Assembly (NCBI GenBank): GCA_047495785.1
Contig: JBLDXI010000014.1
Coordinates: 372,001 to 436,000, forward strand
Direction: 5' to 3'
DNA from: Lepidodermella squamata
Taxonomy: Eukaryota > Gastrotricha
Length of the DNA: 64,000 bases
Below, piece after piece: positions 41,646-54,112 of the stretch. The number at the start of each line of letters is the position of its first letter. Position 1 is the first letter of the stretch. The position numbers and the translations under genes were made by a program. Under the pieces are notes generated by a model. The model saw only the letters and a program-made list of their open reading frames with translations. It searched no databases and had not been told where the DNA came from.

Positions 41646-43085
41646 TCAATCATTTCGTGAATGTTCTTCTCGCCTATTGCCTCTTTCCGAAATATAAGGA
41701 TAAGCGTAAATTCCACCGTCTGCGTTACCTGGAAGAAACGAAGAAATAATCAGCATCGAAATTTGTATAGAACTATAAAACAAACCTCCCGGTCCATAAT
41801 TACCTAAGCAGATTGAAAAAGAATTGGTTTACGGATTTAGAGCTTTTCGGGAAAAACTTACATACTACCATCACCCTGCCGAAGCTGCACCTCGATTTTC
41901 CACAGCTATGACAGATTTCAAACCTTGATTGCCAATGGAACGGTCAATATACTTACCCGACATAGCCAGAGTTTGAAGAAATTATTTGAGTATACTGCCC
42001 GACTAAGCCAATCGGGTTCTTAACGCCATAATACCAATACTGCCTCTGAGCAGCCCATTCATCGATTGCTTTCTCCATTGTTATAGGCCCCTGACTCCAA
42101 TAGATGTTCTGGCCGACGTAGTACCAAGCATCGCCCTGCGGCCGACTTGGAACGCGCCGATTTTCGATCGTGTCTTGATGAACACCACACGTGGCCGCCC
42201 ATCTTGAAACTCGAGTTAATGTTTTCATAATCATAAAGTTGGAGCCAACCTTTCCGCGAGAATTTGCAAATCAGAATCCCACTGAAGGTCGTTCATATCA
42301 ATAGCTCTTGGAATAACAGTCTCTTCAAATAAAATGTGTCTTTTATCGGCATTGAGTTAAAAAAGAGAGGCTAACTTCGATAGTAATTATGCCGATTCAA
42401 AACTTCGGAGATGGATATATTTTCCAGAGCCTTCAGCTGCGGGCTGTCTTGCAAGCACGATGTGTGTGGAAAAGTCATGCTGTAGATACATCTCGGCTAT
42501 AAAAAAAACTTCTTAATATCTGTATGAATTTATTATTTCCTTACTCCTCTACGAGCAATTGTCATGTCGCCGTTAGTAGTAGGCAGGGTATTTGTTGGCG
42601 GCATGGTTGTAGTAGGAGGCTTCGTAGTTGCGGTCGTTGTTGGGGTTAATGTAGTTCTCAGCGTTATTGTGTTAATTTTGATGCGTGGGGTCGTCGATAT
42701 TCTAGTAGTGGTCATCGTCGTTTTTCTTAGACCTGATGGTGGCCTCAACGCTTGAATCGTCGTTTTTCCCAGTTTACGACTACACCCTAGGAACACGAGA
42801 CAAAATTTATTCAGGTGACCGAGTTCAATGTTGGCAATAACTTGGCGCCGTGCTCCAGAATAACCACTGTGGCCTGCATTCGACAGTAGCGTTGCCAATC
42901 AGAGTTCCGTTCAGGCAAGCAAAAGTTGCCACGTAAGTGGTTTCGCCCTTCGGCGACATAGTAGCAACCACGCTTTTCGAGTAGCCATTTCGCACGACTG
43001 GAACAGGGCCGCAATTTGTGATCAGGTTGATCGCTGGACTGCCTAGCACTGAATCAGTAACAAGAAATAGCAGTAAAGTCCACAT
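41646..43085 (-). CDS. Secreted Sushi + CAP domain protein with Thr-rich linker
   Basis: Exons in genomic order 41646-41728, 41786-41803, 41862-41905, 41957-42202, 42250-42322, 42376-42496, 42545-42786, 42842-43085, giving 356 residues. Signal peptide (MWTLLLFLVTDSVLGS), Sushi/CCP module (TNCGPVPVVRNGYSKS ... WSTAPRC), then a 242-nt exon encoding a Thr/Pro-rich mucin-like linker (TTTATTKPPTTTMPPTN), then the CAP domain: RHNYYR, LQWDSDLQILAERWAATC, YVGQNIYWS, GCGKSRC, VCNYGPGGN. The usual GHYTQ histidine is Gln (VGQYTQ), so the metal-binding CAP cavity is probably altered. Again an 18-nt exon carries CNYGPG. Outermost of the three tandem paralogues, upstream of the divergent DEG/ENaC gene. Confidence 0.87.
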
Positions 43086-43755
43086 TGTTTGTTTTCAACT
43101 TTCTGAGAGTATTCCTTCATTAACTTCGTTATTAATATTTGGCATCATTATAACGCCATTAATGTTAACCACGTTTTACGCTATACCTAAAGCTTTCCTG
43201 ATGCAGAGAGCTGATAGGACGATTAATGTGAATAGCCACAAGTCATGCGTGTCATCGCTTAATTTTTTGCCAATGTCACTATGGCATTAATCGTGAGCAG
43301 GTCATTTATTACCTTCAGGATAATTAATGTTTGGAATTGCTATGGAGTATTCATGGTTCATTGTTGTTTTCGCTGCTAAGCCACTAAACGTAGGGCGATA
43401 GCATAAAATAAAAAATTCCATTCTGATTTCAATAATTAATCAAATTATCAGTATTGGAAATTGCACGTCTGAATTTATAAATAATTCGCAGCAGTAATGT
43501 TCGAGAAATTTGCGTTCGATACCGAAAAAATTGAAGCTGAAAGCGCGTGGAAATGTCCACTGAGACGAAGCTCGATCAAGGTTTCCATTTACGTAAAGCT
43601 ATTCGGAAAGTCTCATGGCACTCTCAAAATTAAATGTCAGACATTGGTATTTCAGTCGCGCATCGTGATAAGTGAAAATTGGCTTTGGTTTTTTTCAATT
43701 TTGACCTGGCGTGGTTGAAATGCCCCAATTTTGAAAATTCCGTACTAACTCAACC
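43086..43755. other. Divergent promoter region, CAP gene / DEG-ENaC channel
   Basis: 670 nt between two divergent starts. No supported coding frame; a plus frame at 43497-43718 has no domain and is probably chance or 5' leader. Confidence 0.5.
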
Positions 43756-46426
43756 ATGCGGCTGTCGATTTATGGAGTTATTACGAAAGATCTTGGCGCA
43801 GAGTATGAGAAGAGACGTCTCGGCCAAGTTGGCATCCTCAGCTACCTGAGCACATTTTTCTTAGAAACCAGCTTTCAAGGGCTACCACAGATAATCAAAC
43901 AGCACGGTGTTCTTAAGAAATTTCTATGGTTCATAGGCGTTTTGCTGTGCGCTCTCGGCCTCTACTGGCAAGTGAACGGTTTTGTGACGGATCTTTACGA
44001 ATGGGAAGCAAAAACATTGATCAAAGACAAAGTGGCGCTTCAACTACCCTTCCCCGCCATCACGCTGTGCAACAACGACCCGACGTGGATGACATCGTCC
44101 GCTAGCACCACGTCAACAGCATCGAAACGAAAAAAACGAGCCGCTCCCATGTTTGGTGCAGGTGGTGGGCCTCCAACTACTCCGAGCTTCATGAAATCTA
44201 TGAGCGTCACGTTTCGGCAAAGCAATGTTTCATCAATGACCCTGCCATTTAGCGGCACAGCACCAGCAGGTACACCACCGACCTTGCAGCAAACGAAGAG
44301 CTCCAGCGGAGGTGGACCGGATCAACGGGCGCCACCTACTCTCTTCGTCGAGGTGTCCATGGACAATGCGTTGTCGTTGCGAGAACAGATTTCGGATATC
44401 AATTACGATCAAAGACAGGGCCAGGGTCATCAGCTATGTGACATGGTTCTCGGTTGTCGCTACAACGGCAAATCTTGCAACATTGACACGTAATAATACT
44501 TATAATTTTTCCTTGATTGTAAAAAAAATTCATTCTTTTGCAGTGACTTCTCAGTTTGGCATTGGAATGCAGTTTATGGCAATTGTTACACTTTCAACAG
44601 GTATTTTTAAATTATTTTCTCGTTTTTATCAAGAAATACTGTTAATTTTTGTAGTGGATACGCAACATCGCAGAAAAAATCAACCAGTGGAATTTTATGG
44701 GACCTGAAACGTGGTGATAATAATGATGGAATAAAGTGAGGCCGCCAAATAAATTAGATTTCAGCTTTAATAACGCTTTCCTATAAGGATGACTTACAAA
44801 CAAGGCGACGAGAATGGGCTGTACCTGCTGCTGAGCTCAGATGTTGAACGGTATCCTACTACAACAAAGGGAATTGGCTGGCGAATCGTCATCCACAACC
44901 AAACTCAGATGCCGTTTCCCGAGGATGGCGGTATTTTCGTCACGCCCGGCTTTTCGACACGAATAGCTCTGACAATGTCGAGCTCACAGCGTCTTGGTGT
45001 AGTTGACAACGTGCTGTACTCCTCAAAGTACAGCGATTGCTTGAGCCAGCAGAATTACGATCGAAACAACCCGCGCAATTCATTTACCGAATTAATGGAG
45101 GTTGATTATAGCCCAGCCGCTTGCTATAAAACGTGCTACCAAGTAGCAGTTATGGGCGAATGCAAGGTAAAGATCGCAATAAGTCGGTCAATTTTAAATG
45201 AACTCGTTTTTCAGTGCTACGACCCTGATTATCCCCACACTGGCCGGGCTTTCTCCGACGTAGACCCAAACGGTAAACTGCCGCAGTGCTCCTATTCCAA
45301 TGCTACATACTGTAAGCAATTTGTCTATGATTAATAATTGTTAGATTAATAATTAGAGCAATCAAATCAGGGTCATGTAAAGAGAACGTGTATCACGATT
45401 ATTCGGAGCAGCGTATCAATTGTTCGTGCCCCGTCAGCTGCAGGTAAAAACTGTTTTTTCTTGAACCTCATTGGCATTTTTTTGTTTTGAAGCGCGGTTA
45501 CATACAACTATGAAGTTTCTAGCATGATATGGCCTGGTTACAAATCAGGGGTAGGTTAAGGACGTATTGTTTCGTGAAATTTGATGCAAAATTTTCTTTT
45601 AGCCCTCCGTATGCAGTAGCATTAAAGAGATTTTGGCGACTCGCCGAAACGGAACAGATGAAACGTGCCGAAATATGTCCTACGTGGCGATGGACTTGAG
45701 TGCGGGCTCGGGGATGACTGAATCTGACCACATGATGACTGAACTAGCGGCTTGTGCCGCCTATGCCTCGGAGTCAACGTCATCAGCCAGCTACCACAAG
45801 AATGCTGAGGAAGCTGTTTCGACGGCGACGAAGAGCAGATTCGGCGAGGTCTACATTTATTACCGTGATTTTACACACCGCAGTTTGGTCGAAACCGAAA
45901 GCTACACTGTTCGTAAGATTCGCGTCCCTTCGACGTAAATAACTGTGTTGCTTTTCCTAGTTTTCCGAACTACTCGGATGGTTTGGGGGGATTTTAGGTA
46001 AGTAAACAAAATATTAGGTATGGCAAGTAAATAATCCAACTTCGAATTTATACATAGGGCTATTTTTCGGCATCTCAATGATGACTCTGTTCGAATATAT
46101 TCAACTGATACTGGATCTAGTTGGGATAGGTCTGGCGAGGCTGTTCTGCCGTAGTGGATCGTCAAAGACTCGCACCCTTTCAATATCACCGTCCAATGAT
46201 GATTCATTGCCGCCGTACTCGACAGCCGTGTCTCGCCGACTTTCCCTGAAAGACCGAACGGGTTCTCCGTTGTCGCAGTATACCTATTACGGTAAAACTG
46301 TCGCACTTGCTATTAAAAATGGAATTTTAACGAATTTCGGAATTTTTAGGGTCGAAAAAAGGTTCCCAACTGGCGCCCTTTGGACCTGTCCTAGTTGACA
46401 AAGCTGCATTCTATCCTCGCACCTGA
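43756..46426 (+). CDS. DEG/ENaC family sodium channel subunit
   Basis: Exons 43756-44489, 44544-44600, 44655-44735, 44788-45166, 45215-45311, 45359-45443, 45617-45908, 45961-45997, 46058-46291, 46350-46426, giving 690 residues. N-terminal gating HG (KQHGVLKKF) precedes TM1 (FLWFIGVLLCALGLYW); the post-TM1 motif LPFPAITLCNNDP is diagnostic. The large Cys-rich ectodomain ends in the CSCPVSC block and EVYIYYRDF, followed by pre-TM2/TM2: FSELLGWFGGILGLFFGIS, with GIS at the selectivity filter, then MTLFEYIQ. A KRKKRAAP site in the finger-like insert could be a furin cleavage site, as in ENaC. Ligand-, acid-, peptide- or touch-gated; not decided by sequence. Least certain junctions: the acceptor at 45616 and the weak donor (GTTCGT) after 45908. 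AATAAA at 46589-46594. Confidence 0.88.
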
Positions 46427-46588
46427 ATTTTAATGAAAAATATGAGGATAATTTTGAAAGACTTCTCAGTTATTTCTGGCAAACTGTGTGATTTTCATTC
46501 CTATTCCTGATATTCCTGATGGTTCATTTTAATTTAGGATATCCTCATTGTGAAGTGTTGTTGGTTCCCTACAAATTTGTGATCACCA

Positions 46589-46594
46589 AATAAA
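46589..46594 (+). terminator. Polyadenylation signal of the DEG/ENaC gene
   Basis: AATAAA 163 bp after the channel stop, only 89 bp from the stop of the convergent ITIH-like gene. Confidence 0.55.
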
Positions 46595-46682
46595 GTTTGA
46601 AAAATTGATATGGAATTGAACGAGAGCTTTATTATAAGAACATCTCAGCCTCAGATTCTGCTTCGCTCATGCTTCGAAAATT

Positions 46683-49410
46683 TCAAATGGCAAGAGCAGT
46701 CGCGATGCTCTTCGTTAACGTGTCAATCGAAGTAGTTTGAACTCCTTTACTGTTCAAGAATCGCACAGCTTTGCCCTCAATCAGCTCCCATTCATCCTTG
46801 CTAACCGCATATCGCGATCGCATGGCAGATACCGCCGTGAGCGTAGCAATGACTGAGTCATCATTCAGCGGTTGCACTACTGGGCTAACGGCGGCTTTCA
46901 GGCCGGCCGAATTCGAGGCTTTTGTCGAATTGAGGGCTTTGACAAAGTTGTCGTTGAGCGTGAAGGATCCATCAAACCTTTGATAAGGGCAAAAAGCGAC
47001 GAACTGCCTGAAATAACGGGAATAGCACGTGGACCTCATGATGCAGGGAATAAGCCAGCAATGGGGCCAGGTTGCGGTGCATCCATCGAGGCAAAAGCAT
47101 CGCCGGCGTCATCTCTCTCGTTTGCTCGAGCTGAAAATGTAAAAATAATCATTATTTATATACTGCGTATATTATGTTCTTCTTCCAACCTGCTGAACTT
47201 CCGGCCGAGTTTTTGTTTGGTAGATTTCTATTATTCATCACTGGCGGTGAAGTTCTTGCGACAACGTCTTCATCGGAATCCTCAACTTCGCCTAAATCAC
47301 CTGCATCAGCGTCATCATCAACACCGCTGTAATAGTTGTAATTTGACGACAAAGGCTCTTTATTATAGTTCGTCGGTCGTTCAACGTTGACGCGCAATGG
47401 ACGGCCCTGTGAATCATTCGCCGGGCTTCGCGTCTCCGGGTCGATGGCAACGAAAGCCGTGAAATCGCACAGAACTCCAGATGCGATGGACAAATTGATG
47501 GCCTCTACTTTGATTGACTCATAACTAACCAGACGGTAAGCATCGGCAAGTTTATCCAGTCGAACCTTTGCAGCCAAACGGTGGAGAGGCATGGCGTCAT
47601 TTTCCGAAGAGAACGTCACGTTAGAGATACTGAATGGGACCCTCGAGCTGAATGGTTTCGACCCATCGGCAAGGCCTTTCACCTCAGCGTAGCCAGCAAT
47701 ATCGCCCTGGGCCTGGATAAAAGCGAATTGCGAAATCGATCGGCCGAAAAATGCAGATAAAGGTAGTTCAGCTGGCTCTTTTTGCAAGACCTGCCCGTTC
47801 GTAACATTCCACGTGAGTGTGAAATCAACATTGCCTATTGTCGTGGCTTTCAGCAAACTGATGACCTTCGCCTGCAGGCGGTCGTTGTTCTTGACGAAAT
47901 CTGACATGCCGCCAGAGACGCGGGCGATGCCATTAACTAGCGCAGTAGACGCGCCCTCGCCGATGCCGATAGAGAAAACTCGAGTGTTTGCAGCGTTAGC
48001 TTGAGCCGTTCCGATTACTTGGTCGGTATTACCAACTTCCCCGTCAGTTAATAAGATGATAAACCGTCGAGCTCCTGGTACCCTCGACAACGGCTGGCGG
48101 TAGACGTACTTCATTGGCTCGAGAATTTCGGTGCCGCCGAGATCAGCATCAATACCCGATACGTGCTGAATAGCTGCATTCATCGTAGTTTCGTTGTACT
48201 TCACTCTATCAGGAGATAATTCTGAACTGTTTTTATTGTTCCTATATATGGGAACTTACATTGTCGGGAATAAGACTTGGTATTCGTCTCCGAATCCAAT
48301 GATGTTGAACGAGCAGCCGAATGGTAAGCTTCGAACGAATAGCATCAAAGCACTGCGGGCATTTTTGATCTTTTGGCCCGACATGGAGCCGGATCTGTCG
48401 ATGATCAAATAATACTCGTCATTTGCAGCTTGTTCAGCTCTAGAACCGCCAGCAAGAGGGATCGGCTCAAACCAAGCCGCGGCGACATGTTGGCCTAAAA
48501 CTGTTGATGAGTTGACGCCTTTTACACCAGGTTCGACATAAACAGTTGGCTTGATTGATTTTTCGGTGGTTATCACTAGGCTGAAATCGTGGTCCTGCTT
48601 AAACGATCCAAGCAAGCTAGCTGTTGCAGTTCGTCGGCTTCGGTCAATGCTTCCATCTAACGAATCCGTCGAATTCCCGGGCGCGACGCTCTTTATCAAC
48701 CCATCAGTGCCCAAATCGATCTGGGCTGAAAATGTGAGCGAGTAGGAAACTTGGGATACGGCGACAAAGCGAGTTTCCTCCTGGAAAAGCTCGTTCAGCT
48801 TTTCTGGTTTCGTCATGTCAGCAAGGGGAACGTAACGAGGGTTGAGGACGACAGGTAATGTCAACGTTAAGGTGGATGATTCCGGGTCGCGATCCATCGG
48901 CTGGACATAGCCAACGGTTACAACAGCTGTCTCGCCTGGCGACAGATTTCCCAGCAGAATTCTATAGACGTCGGTCACGCCTTGTTGATTTTCAAGCAGA
49001 ACGGCTTGCAGACCCGAAGATACAGCGCCTTGGTACGCTTTACGAGCATCTTCTCGCACCATGACTTGAGCCTTCAGCCGGCGGCCACTTCCGAAGACTA
49101 CCTCCAGTCGATAAACTGCAGCTTTGTCGGTGATTGGGAAAATGAATTGGCATTCAATAGTTCGATTTAGGGTGTTTGAATAGGTTAAATTAGCTGTTAC
49201 CCCAGCCGCCCACGCTTTAACGTCCGCATTAACCGAAATTGATTGAAGCGCAACTGGTTTTACAGGTTCAGGGATGTCAAGTTTCGGCTTTTGCGTTACA
49301 GTTGGAAGAGGTTGCTCTTCCTTGTACACTAAACCGGCCCACTGCTGGGCGGCAAGGCTGAAGTCGATTAAACTGAGCAGAAGAAGACTAACTGCTGTCG
49401 TAAGCTTCAT
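46683..49410 (-). CDS. Secreted VIT + VWA protein (inter-alpha-trypsin inhibitor heavy chain-like)
   Basis: Clear exons 48260-49410 and 47190-48205, joined in phase 2. Signal peptide MKLTTAVSLLLLSLIDFSLA; VIT domain at ~50-170 (ALQSISVNADVKAWAAGVTA, QGVTDVYRILLGNLSPGE); VWA domain from ~340 with MIDAS DRSGSMS and LLTDGEVGN; then a beta-rich region and an acidic Asp/Glu segment. A third exon starts at 47130 (ARANERDDAGD...), but its frame hits TGA at 47039-47041. The conserved C-terminal part, KDEWELIEGKAVRFLNSKG, lies open at 46683-47013 in another frame. I could not join these with ordinary splice sites: either a stop and frameshift, a non-canonical intron, or a sequence error separates them. 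Extracellular matrix or plasma-like protein; MIDAS suggests metal-dependent ligand binding. Confidence 0.82.
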
Positions 49411-49895
49411 TCCACTTTCGTTGGGGAAACTCAGAAAAAATACTGAAACGGCAAGTTGTTGACGTGATGTTCTCTCACGAGATGATGCTCAACGCCAAAA
49501 CATGAATAACGTAATGGCATTTGATGGTCACGACTTGAGCCAATAGATATTTATGACTACAACACGAGAAACTCAACAGCATGGAACTTTCGTTGCACTT
49601 CCATGATATGCTTTAAACTAGCTGAGTAATCCTGATATAGTTCAGTATTTCATTTCATTTTATTCTAATTTAATGTAATTTTCGCTTTTTTTCTCTTGGC
49701 ATCACAAAATTAACATCAAATTTTTGAAAACAATAAAAACAAATTGCTCATCTTTTGATTATCGGGCGCACCAAATTTGGTGAAACAAAATTTTTAAATT
49801 TCAATCAGCAAAAAATAACGTTTTTTCCAGACGAGAGCAGAGATTTATGAAAAATGAAGAGACATATAAGAAGCTCAAAATGGCACATAAAAGCA
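49411..49895. other. Spacer upstream of the ITIH-like gene
   Basis: 485 nt, AT-rich, holding the promoter of the ITIH-like gene and the 3' end of mucin-like gene 1 (both minus). No other feature. Confidence 0.5.
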
Positions 49896-51420
49896 TCACG
49901 TTTGTCGCACTAGTTCCATAGAAAATGGATCTGGTGCGTTGTCGGTTCTCGCTATCTCGTACTCGTGGTCGTTGTCGTCATCCTTAGCGACAGGAGCTTG
50001 CGCGACTGGATTGATGGCTGCTGCTTGCCCGGCTTCAGCTGCTGCCGGTGTCACGGTTGAAGCACCAGCGGCGGCGCCAGCGCCCGATGACATTACAACC
50101 TTTGCGATTATTCCAGCAGTCAGGCCGAGTAGAACTGCACTGCCTACAGCTACGGCTACTATAAACCCGGGTGTCCCTGAATGAAAAATTAGTTTAAAAT
50201 AGTAACTGTTTCATTATGTTTCCGAACATACAGATCGAGGCGCTGCCAGATTTCGAAGAACTCTGAGATTCAGCGACGGCAATGATTCCACTGCTGTTAT
50301 TTGAAGAACCTGAAGAGGTTGTAGTGCTGCCGGAGACTGCAGTTGTAGCAGTGTTTGTCGTCGTAGATGCAGCTGAAGTTGTTGATGCTCCAGTTGTGGT
50401 AGAACCTGAAACCAAATGATTAACTTGGAAATTTCAATTTGCTATTCGAGCAAACCTGAGGTTGTAGTAGCAGTATTTGCCCTGCAAAAGCGAAAGTAAG
50501 TATCGTTTCGGCAATATTGAAAAATAGGAAAAAGCGGAGTGTTTTCTTTGTCGTCCTAGAACTTACGTTGTTGAGGTTGTCGACTGGGTCGTTCCAGTTC
50601 CAGTGGTTGCACTTGTAGTAGTAGCTGTAGAGCCGGTTGAAGCCGTTGCCGTTGATGCTGTTGACGCCGTTGCAGTTGATGATCTGTAAAATGTATACAG
50701 TAAGTCAAAAGCTGAGTTATTAAGCAATTCGGCTTACGTAGTCGCTGCCGTAGCTGTTGTCGCGGCTGTAGCCGATGTAGCTGACTGAAAATTCAAAATA
50801 CAAAATATGAAGCACATTTTCCTTATTTTTCGAGAAAAATAGAATATTCAGTTTCACGCAGGCACTCAGGGATCAAGGTTCAAGGTTTCAGCGGAGATCA
50901 AGAGCAAAATCATGGTAGAACAATTTTATAGCAAAATTGGGGATGGCCATCCGGAAAACTCTGGTATCTATTACCACTGTTGTCGTTGATGATGTCGTCG
51001 CTGCAGTAGCAGTGGTACTAACTGTTGCTGTAGTCTAAAATTTACGTAATACGAAAGCACGAGACATAACAATATTCTGCTTGGTATTTACATTGATGGA
51101 CAATACAATACTATACAGAACAAAAATAGATCGTTCGGGAAACTTACAGGATCAGCCGTCGTAGCAACTGTCGTCGCGGATCCATCAGATCCGGATCCAC
51201 CCGAGCCTCCCGAGCCACCGGATCCACCTGAACTGCCGTCAGGAACCGTCAACGTTGATCCACTGGTATCCGGGGTGCTGCTGCTAGGATTTTGAGCTAG
51301 AAGAGCCAGGGCAATGGACAGGGCCCCGAAGGTACCGCCTGAAATAAGACATTAATACTTTTTGAACACCAAAACCATGCAAAATTAACCCATGGCAAGT
51401 GGTGCCAAGTAGACACCCAT
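49896..51420 (-). CDS. Mucin-like type I membrane protein 1 of tandem cluster
   Basis: Exons in genomic order 49896-50176, 50232-50405, 50456-50481, 50567-50683, 50738-50784, 50975-51034, 51148-51338, 51390-51420, giving 308 residues. Signal peptide across exons 1-2 (MGVYLAPLAMGGTFGALSIA); a Gly/Ser repeat (GGSGGSGGSGG); a long Thr/Ser/Ala ectodomain built from many short exons (TATASTASTATASTGS and similar), expected to be heavily O-glycosylated; membrane segment GFIVAVAVGSAVLLGLTAGI; an Ala-rich then acidic tail (DDDNDHEY). The W before the membrane segment comes from a T|GG split codon, as in the third member of the cluster. A cell-surface or cuticle-facing mucin is likely. Low-complexity exons could be alternatively spliced. 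Confidence 0.8.
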
Positions 51421-52006
51421 TCTCTATGAAGTTATCTTTTATAAATTTTATGGCTTAAATTTAGCTCAAAGCGATTAATTACATCTATTCAGAATAAAAA
51501 TACAACAATTCAAAATTATGTCATTAATTGGGGGCAGGTTGCCGATAGTTTAAGCGGGAAAAGCCCGCAGTTACAATGTAGGCATAAAGAATTTTGTCAA
51601 GCCAGGCTACATCTCCGAAACTGAAGCGTTTAGTTTTTTGCGCATCGATTTGCGAGAACAATAACAATCGATGTGCGAAATACATCAAGTGCACGCCGTT
51701 TTTTGTATTTAACGTGCCACCGCCGCTGCGATTAACGATTTTCTACCAAAAGGTCGATCTGTTGTCATGTATGGTGTTGGGCTCGTCGCTCAAACTAACA
51801 CCATAACAATGCGAAACAGAGCATCAACGATTCCAATGGGACCAAATACGGTGAGTGCTCATCCAACTGTTCAAGCTATTTCGTATGTAGTTTGCGTAGT
51901 GAATTTAGCGCAAACAATTATTAGAACGTCAACACGCGTGGGCGCAATTTCAATCACCAGATTTTATTCAGAATATGAAATTTATGAAGAAAGAACGCAG
52001 AAGAAA
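51421..52006. other. Spacer between mucin-like genes
   Basis: 586 nt without a supported gene. A plus frame (51767-52246) runs antisense over the 3' exon of the next gene and is a shadow of it. Confidence 0.5.
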
Positions 52007-53429
52007 TCACACATAGCCACCGGCTGGTACACGATGATAGAACGGCTGAATGTTACTTGCATAGCCACCACTCATCCCGTTGCCATACAGATCCATTTGA
52101 ATGTTCGAATTCGGATTGCCGTAGTTGTAACTATTATTGTAGTTGTTGTAGCTGTTATTGTTGAAGGCCGACCTTGGGTCGACTTGTTGCTGGTGACTGT
52201 TATTACTCAAATTACTCGTCTGAGACGAAGCAGAGGAAGGCGTTGAATGACCCTTGGCTCCGATATCCGTTGGCGAGACTGATGCTTGCCTAATGAAAGT
52301 AAAAATTAAGATAAAATTATTTCAGATTTTGAGTATACTTACGCTGGATTTCCTGCCTTATAGACACCGTACCCAACTAATGCAATAATTGCGCTAAAAG
52401 CCACAGCAGCAGCAACAGAAACGCCAATTATGAGATCGGTGTTCCAAACTATGCCAGTGAATAGCACTGATCGTACAGTTGTTTGGTTTGCCGACGTCGT
52501 AGTAGCCTCAGTTGTCGTGCTATTTCCAGTATCGACTTTACCAGCAGTGGTTGTAACGGCAACTTTCGAAGTAGTAACAACTGCTTGAGAAGCAGTAGCC
52601 GTTTTCGCTGCTTGAGACTCGGTTGTTGACGTCGATGTTGTGGCTGGCGTAGTCGTAGAGGTTGTAGTACTAGTAGAAGTAGAGGTTGAAGGCGTTGTAG
52701 TTGTAGTTGTAGTTGGCGTGGTTGTTGTTGTCGCCTTCGTTGTCGTTGTCGTCTGGTTTAAAATTACAATCATCATAAAATAGGTAAATAAATTATTTTA
52801 ACCCTCCGAATTCTGACAGGACCCATGCATTAAAAAATCATTCAACCTCTATAAATTAAGCTGAAATTTACCTCATCAACTTCACCCAGCCCACGCTGCA
52901 CCACACCGTCAGCACTTTTCTTAGTAGTCGCTTTCGTTGTCGTACTAGTGCTGGTACTGGTGGTTGTCGAAGTAGTCGTGGAACTAGTCGAAGTAGTCGC
53001 CGTAGTCGTGGTTGTTGTCGATGTAGTTGGGATAGTCGTTGTTGTCGATGAACTGGTCGGTGTTGTTGAAGTCAACAGGATGGTCGTTAACGTCGACGAA
53101 GCGCCTGTTTCACCGCCAATTTTCGCTACAGCTGTCGTACTGTTAGGGGATTTTTATAGCTTTATATTAGCCACACCATGCCTTATTGCTAGCTTACCCC
53201 GCTATAGCCGTTGTTGATATTAGCCCGGAAACCGCAGTAGTCGAATCTTCATCAGAAGTGGTTGTGTCTGTATTGTTTGTAAAATAACCGGATTGCAACG
53301 CTGTAACAAGAAAAAACTAAGTCCTGATTCTGATTTTGGAAAATCCTCGTTCAAACCTCCTATAGCTGCCGCTAGAGTAACGAAGAGACTTCCGGCGACA
53401 ACGCCACCGTATAAGATAGGATTCGGCAT
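52007..53429 (-). CDS. Mucin-like type I membrane protein 2 of tandem cluster
   Basis: Exons in genomic order 52007-52289, 52343-52752, 52872-53139, 53198-53300, 53357-53429, giving 378 residues. Signal peptide MPNPILYGGVVAGSLFVTLA; an ectodomain of ~220 residues dominated by Thr/Ser runs (TTTTIPTTSTTTTTTATT), with short Lys/Asp-containing breaks; membrane segment IIGVSVAAAVAFSAIIALVG; an Asn/Ser/Tyr-rich cytoplasmic tail (NNNSYNNYNNSYNYGN). The start, phase-1 first intron and overall plan match neighbours 1 and 3, but the tail is unrelated. Function beyond a glycosylated surface coat cannot be read. Confidence 0.8.
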
Positions 53430-54112
53430 TGAAATCTGTTGGATATTTTTTGCAAGGCGCGTTCAACCTTTTGCCAGCTATCCGCAACTGGCTGTATGAT
53501 AATCGATGTTTTTGCCAGGTAATGGATCGACGCGGTGCAGTTACGTGATGAGCGCCGACAGTTTTAGCAGTTTTTTGTCGATCCTGCAGCCATTTATTCA
53601 CGAAATCGATTGGACGCAAAAAACGCGCTTGCACGTCACGGCTTTGTTCACACGCCGCCGCAAAAAACGAACAAAGCACGATGTGAATCCGTATTAAATA
53701 TTCATCGTTAGCTTGGTGAAAATATTGATGAGATAACTCCGCCAGGATGTCTCACACTTTGCAGGTCATGCAATTCGTGGGTATATCGATTCAATTTTTT
53801 ACAAGAAATTTCCGAGATTTTTTCTCCGAAATACAAAGTTAAGTAATCTCGACAGGGCTTTCAGGAGGATGCAACACATTTCCAAGTTAAATACCTTGAC
53901 TCATTTTGTATTTTGTTTGCCAAAAAATACCAAGTATCTGTCAGAATTTTATTCCAATTTTCATCGTGTAATAAGTAATCAGAGGATAGTTTTGAAAATA
54001 AAATCAAACTGCGTTAGGTAAATTTGATTCAGCCTTGGTAGAGATTGAACTGTTTCGGTTGCTGCAATATAAACGTGGGAATATTCGTCACCGCATTCTG
54101 TTTATGAAAAAG
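53430..54112. other. Spacer between mucin-like genes
   Basis: 683 nt. Contains two antisense open frames near 53.3-53.7 kb that lack signal, domain or splice support. Nothing else recognised. Confidence 0.5.

Noticed and set aside
45639-45731. Alternative frame for the DEG/ENaC exon at 45.6 kb starting right after TTTTAG at 45602
   Set aside because: It stays in phase with the previous exon but runs into a stop after about 110 nt; using the acceptor at 45616 keeps the frame through the conserved EVYIYYRDF and the second membrane segment.
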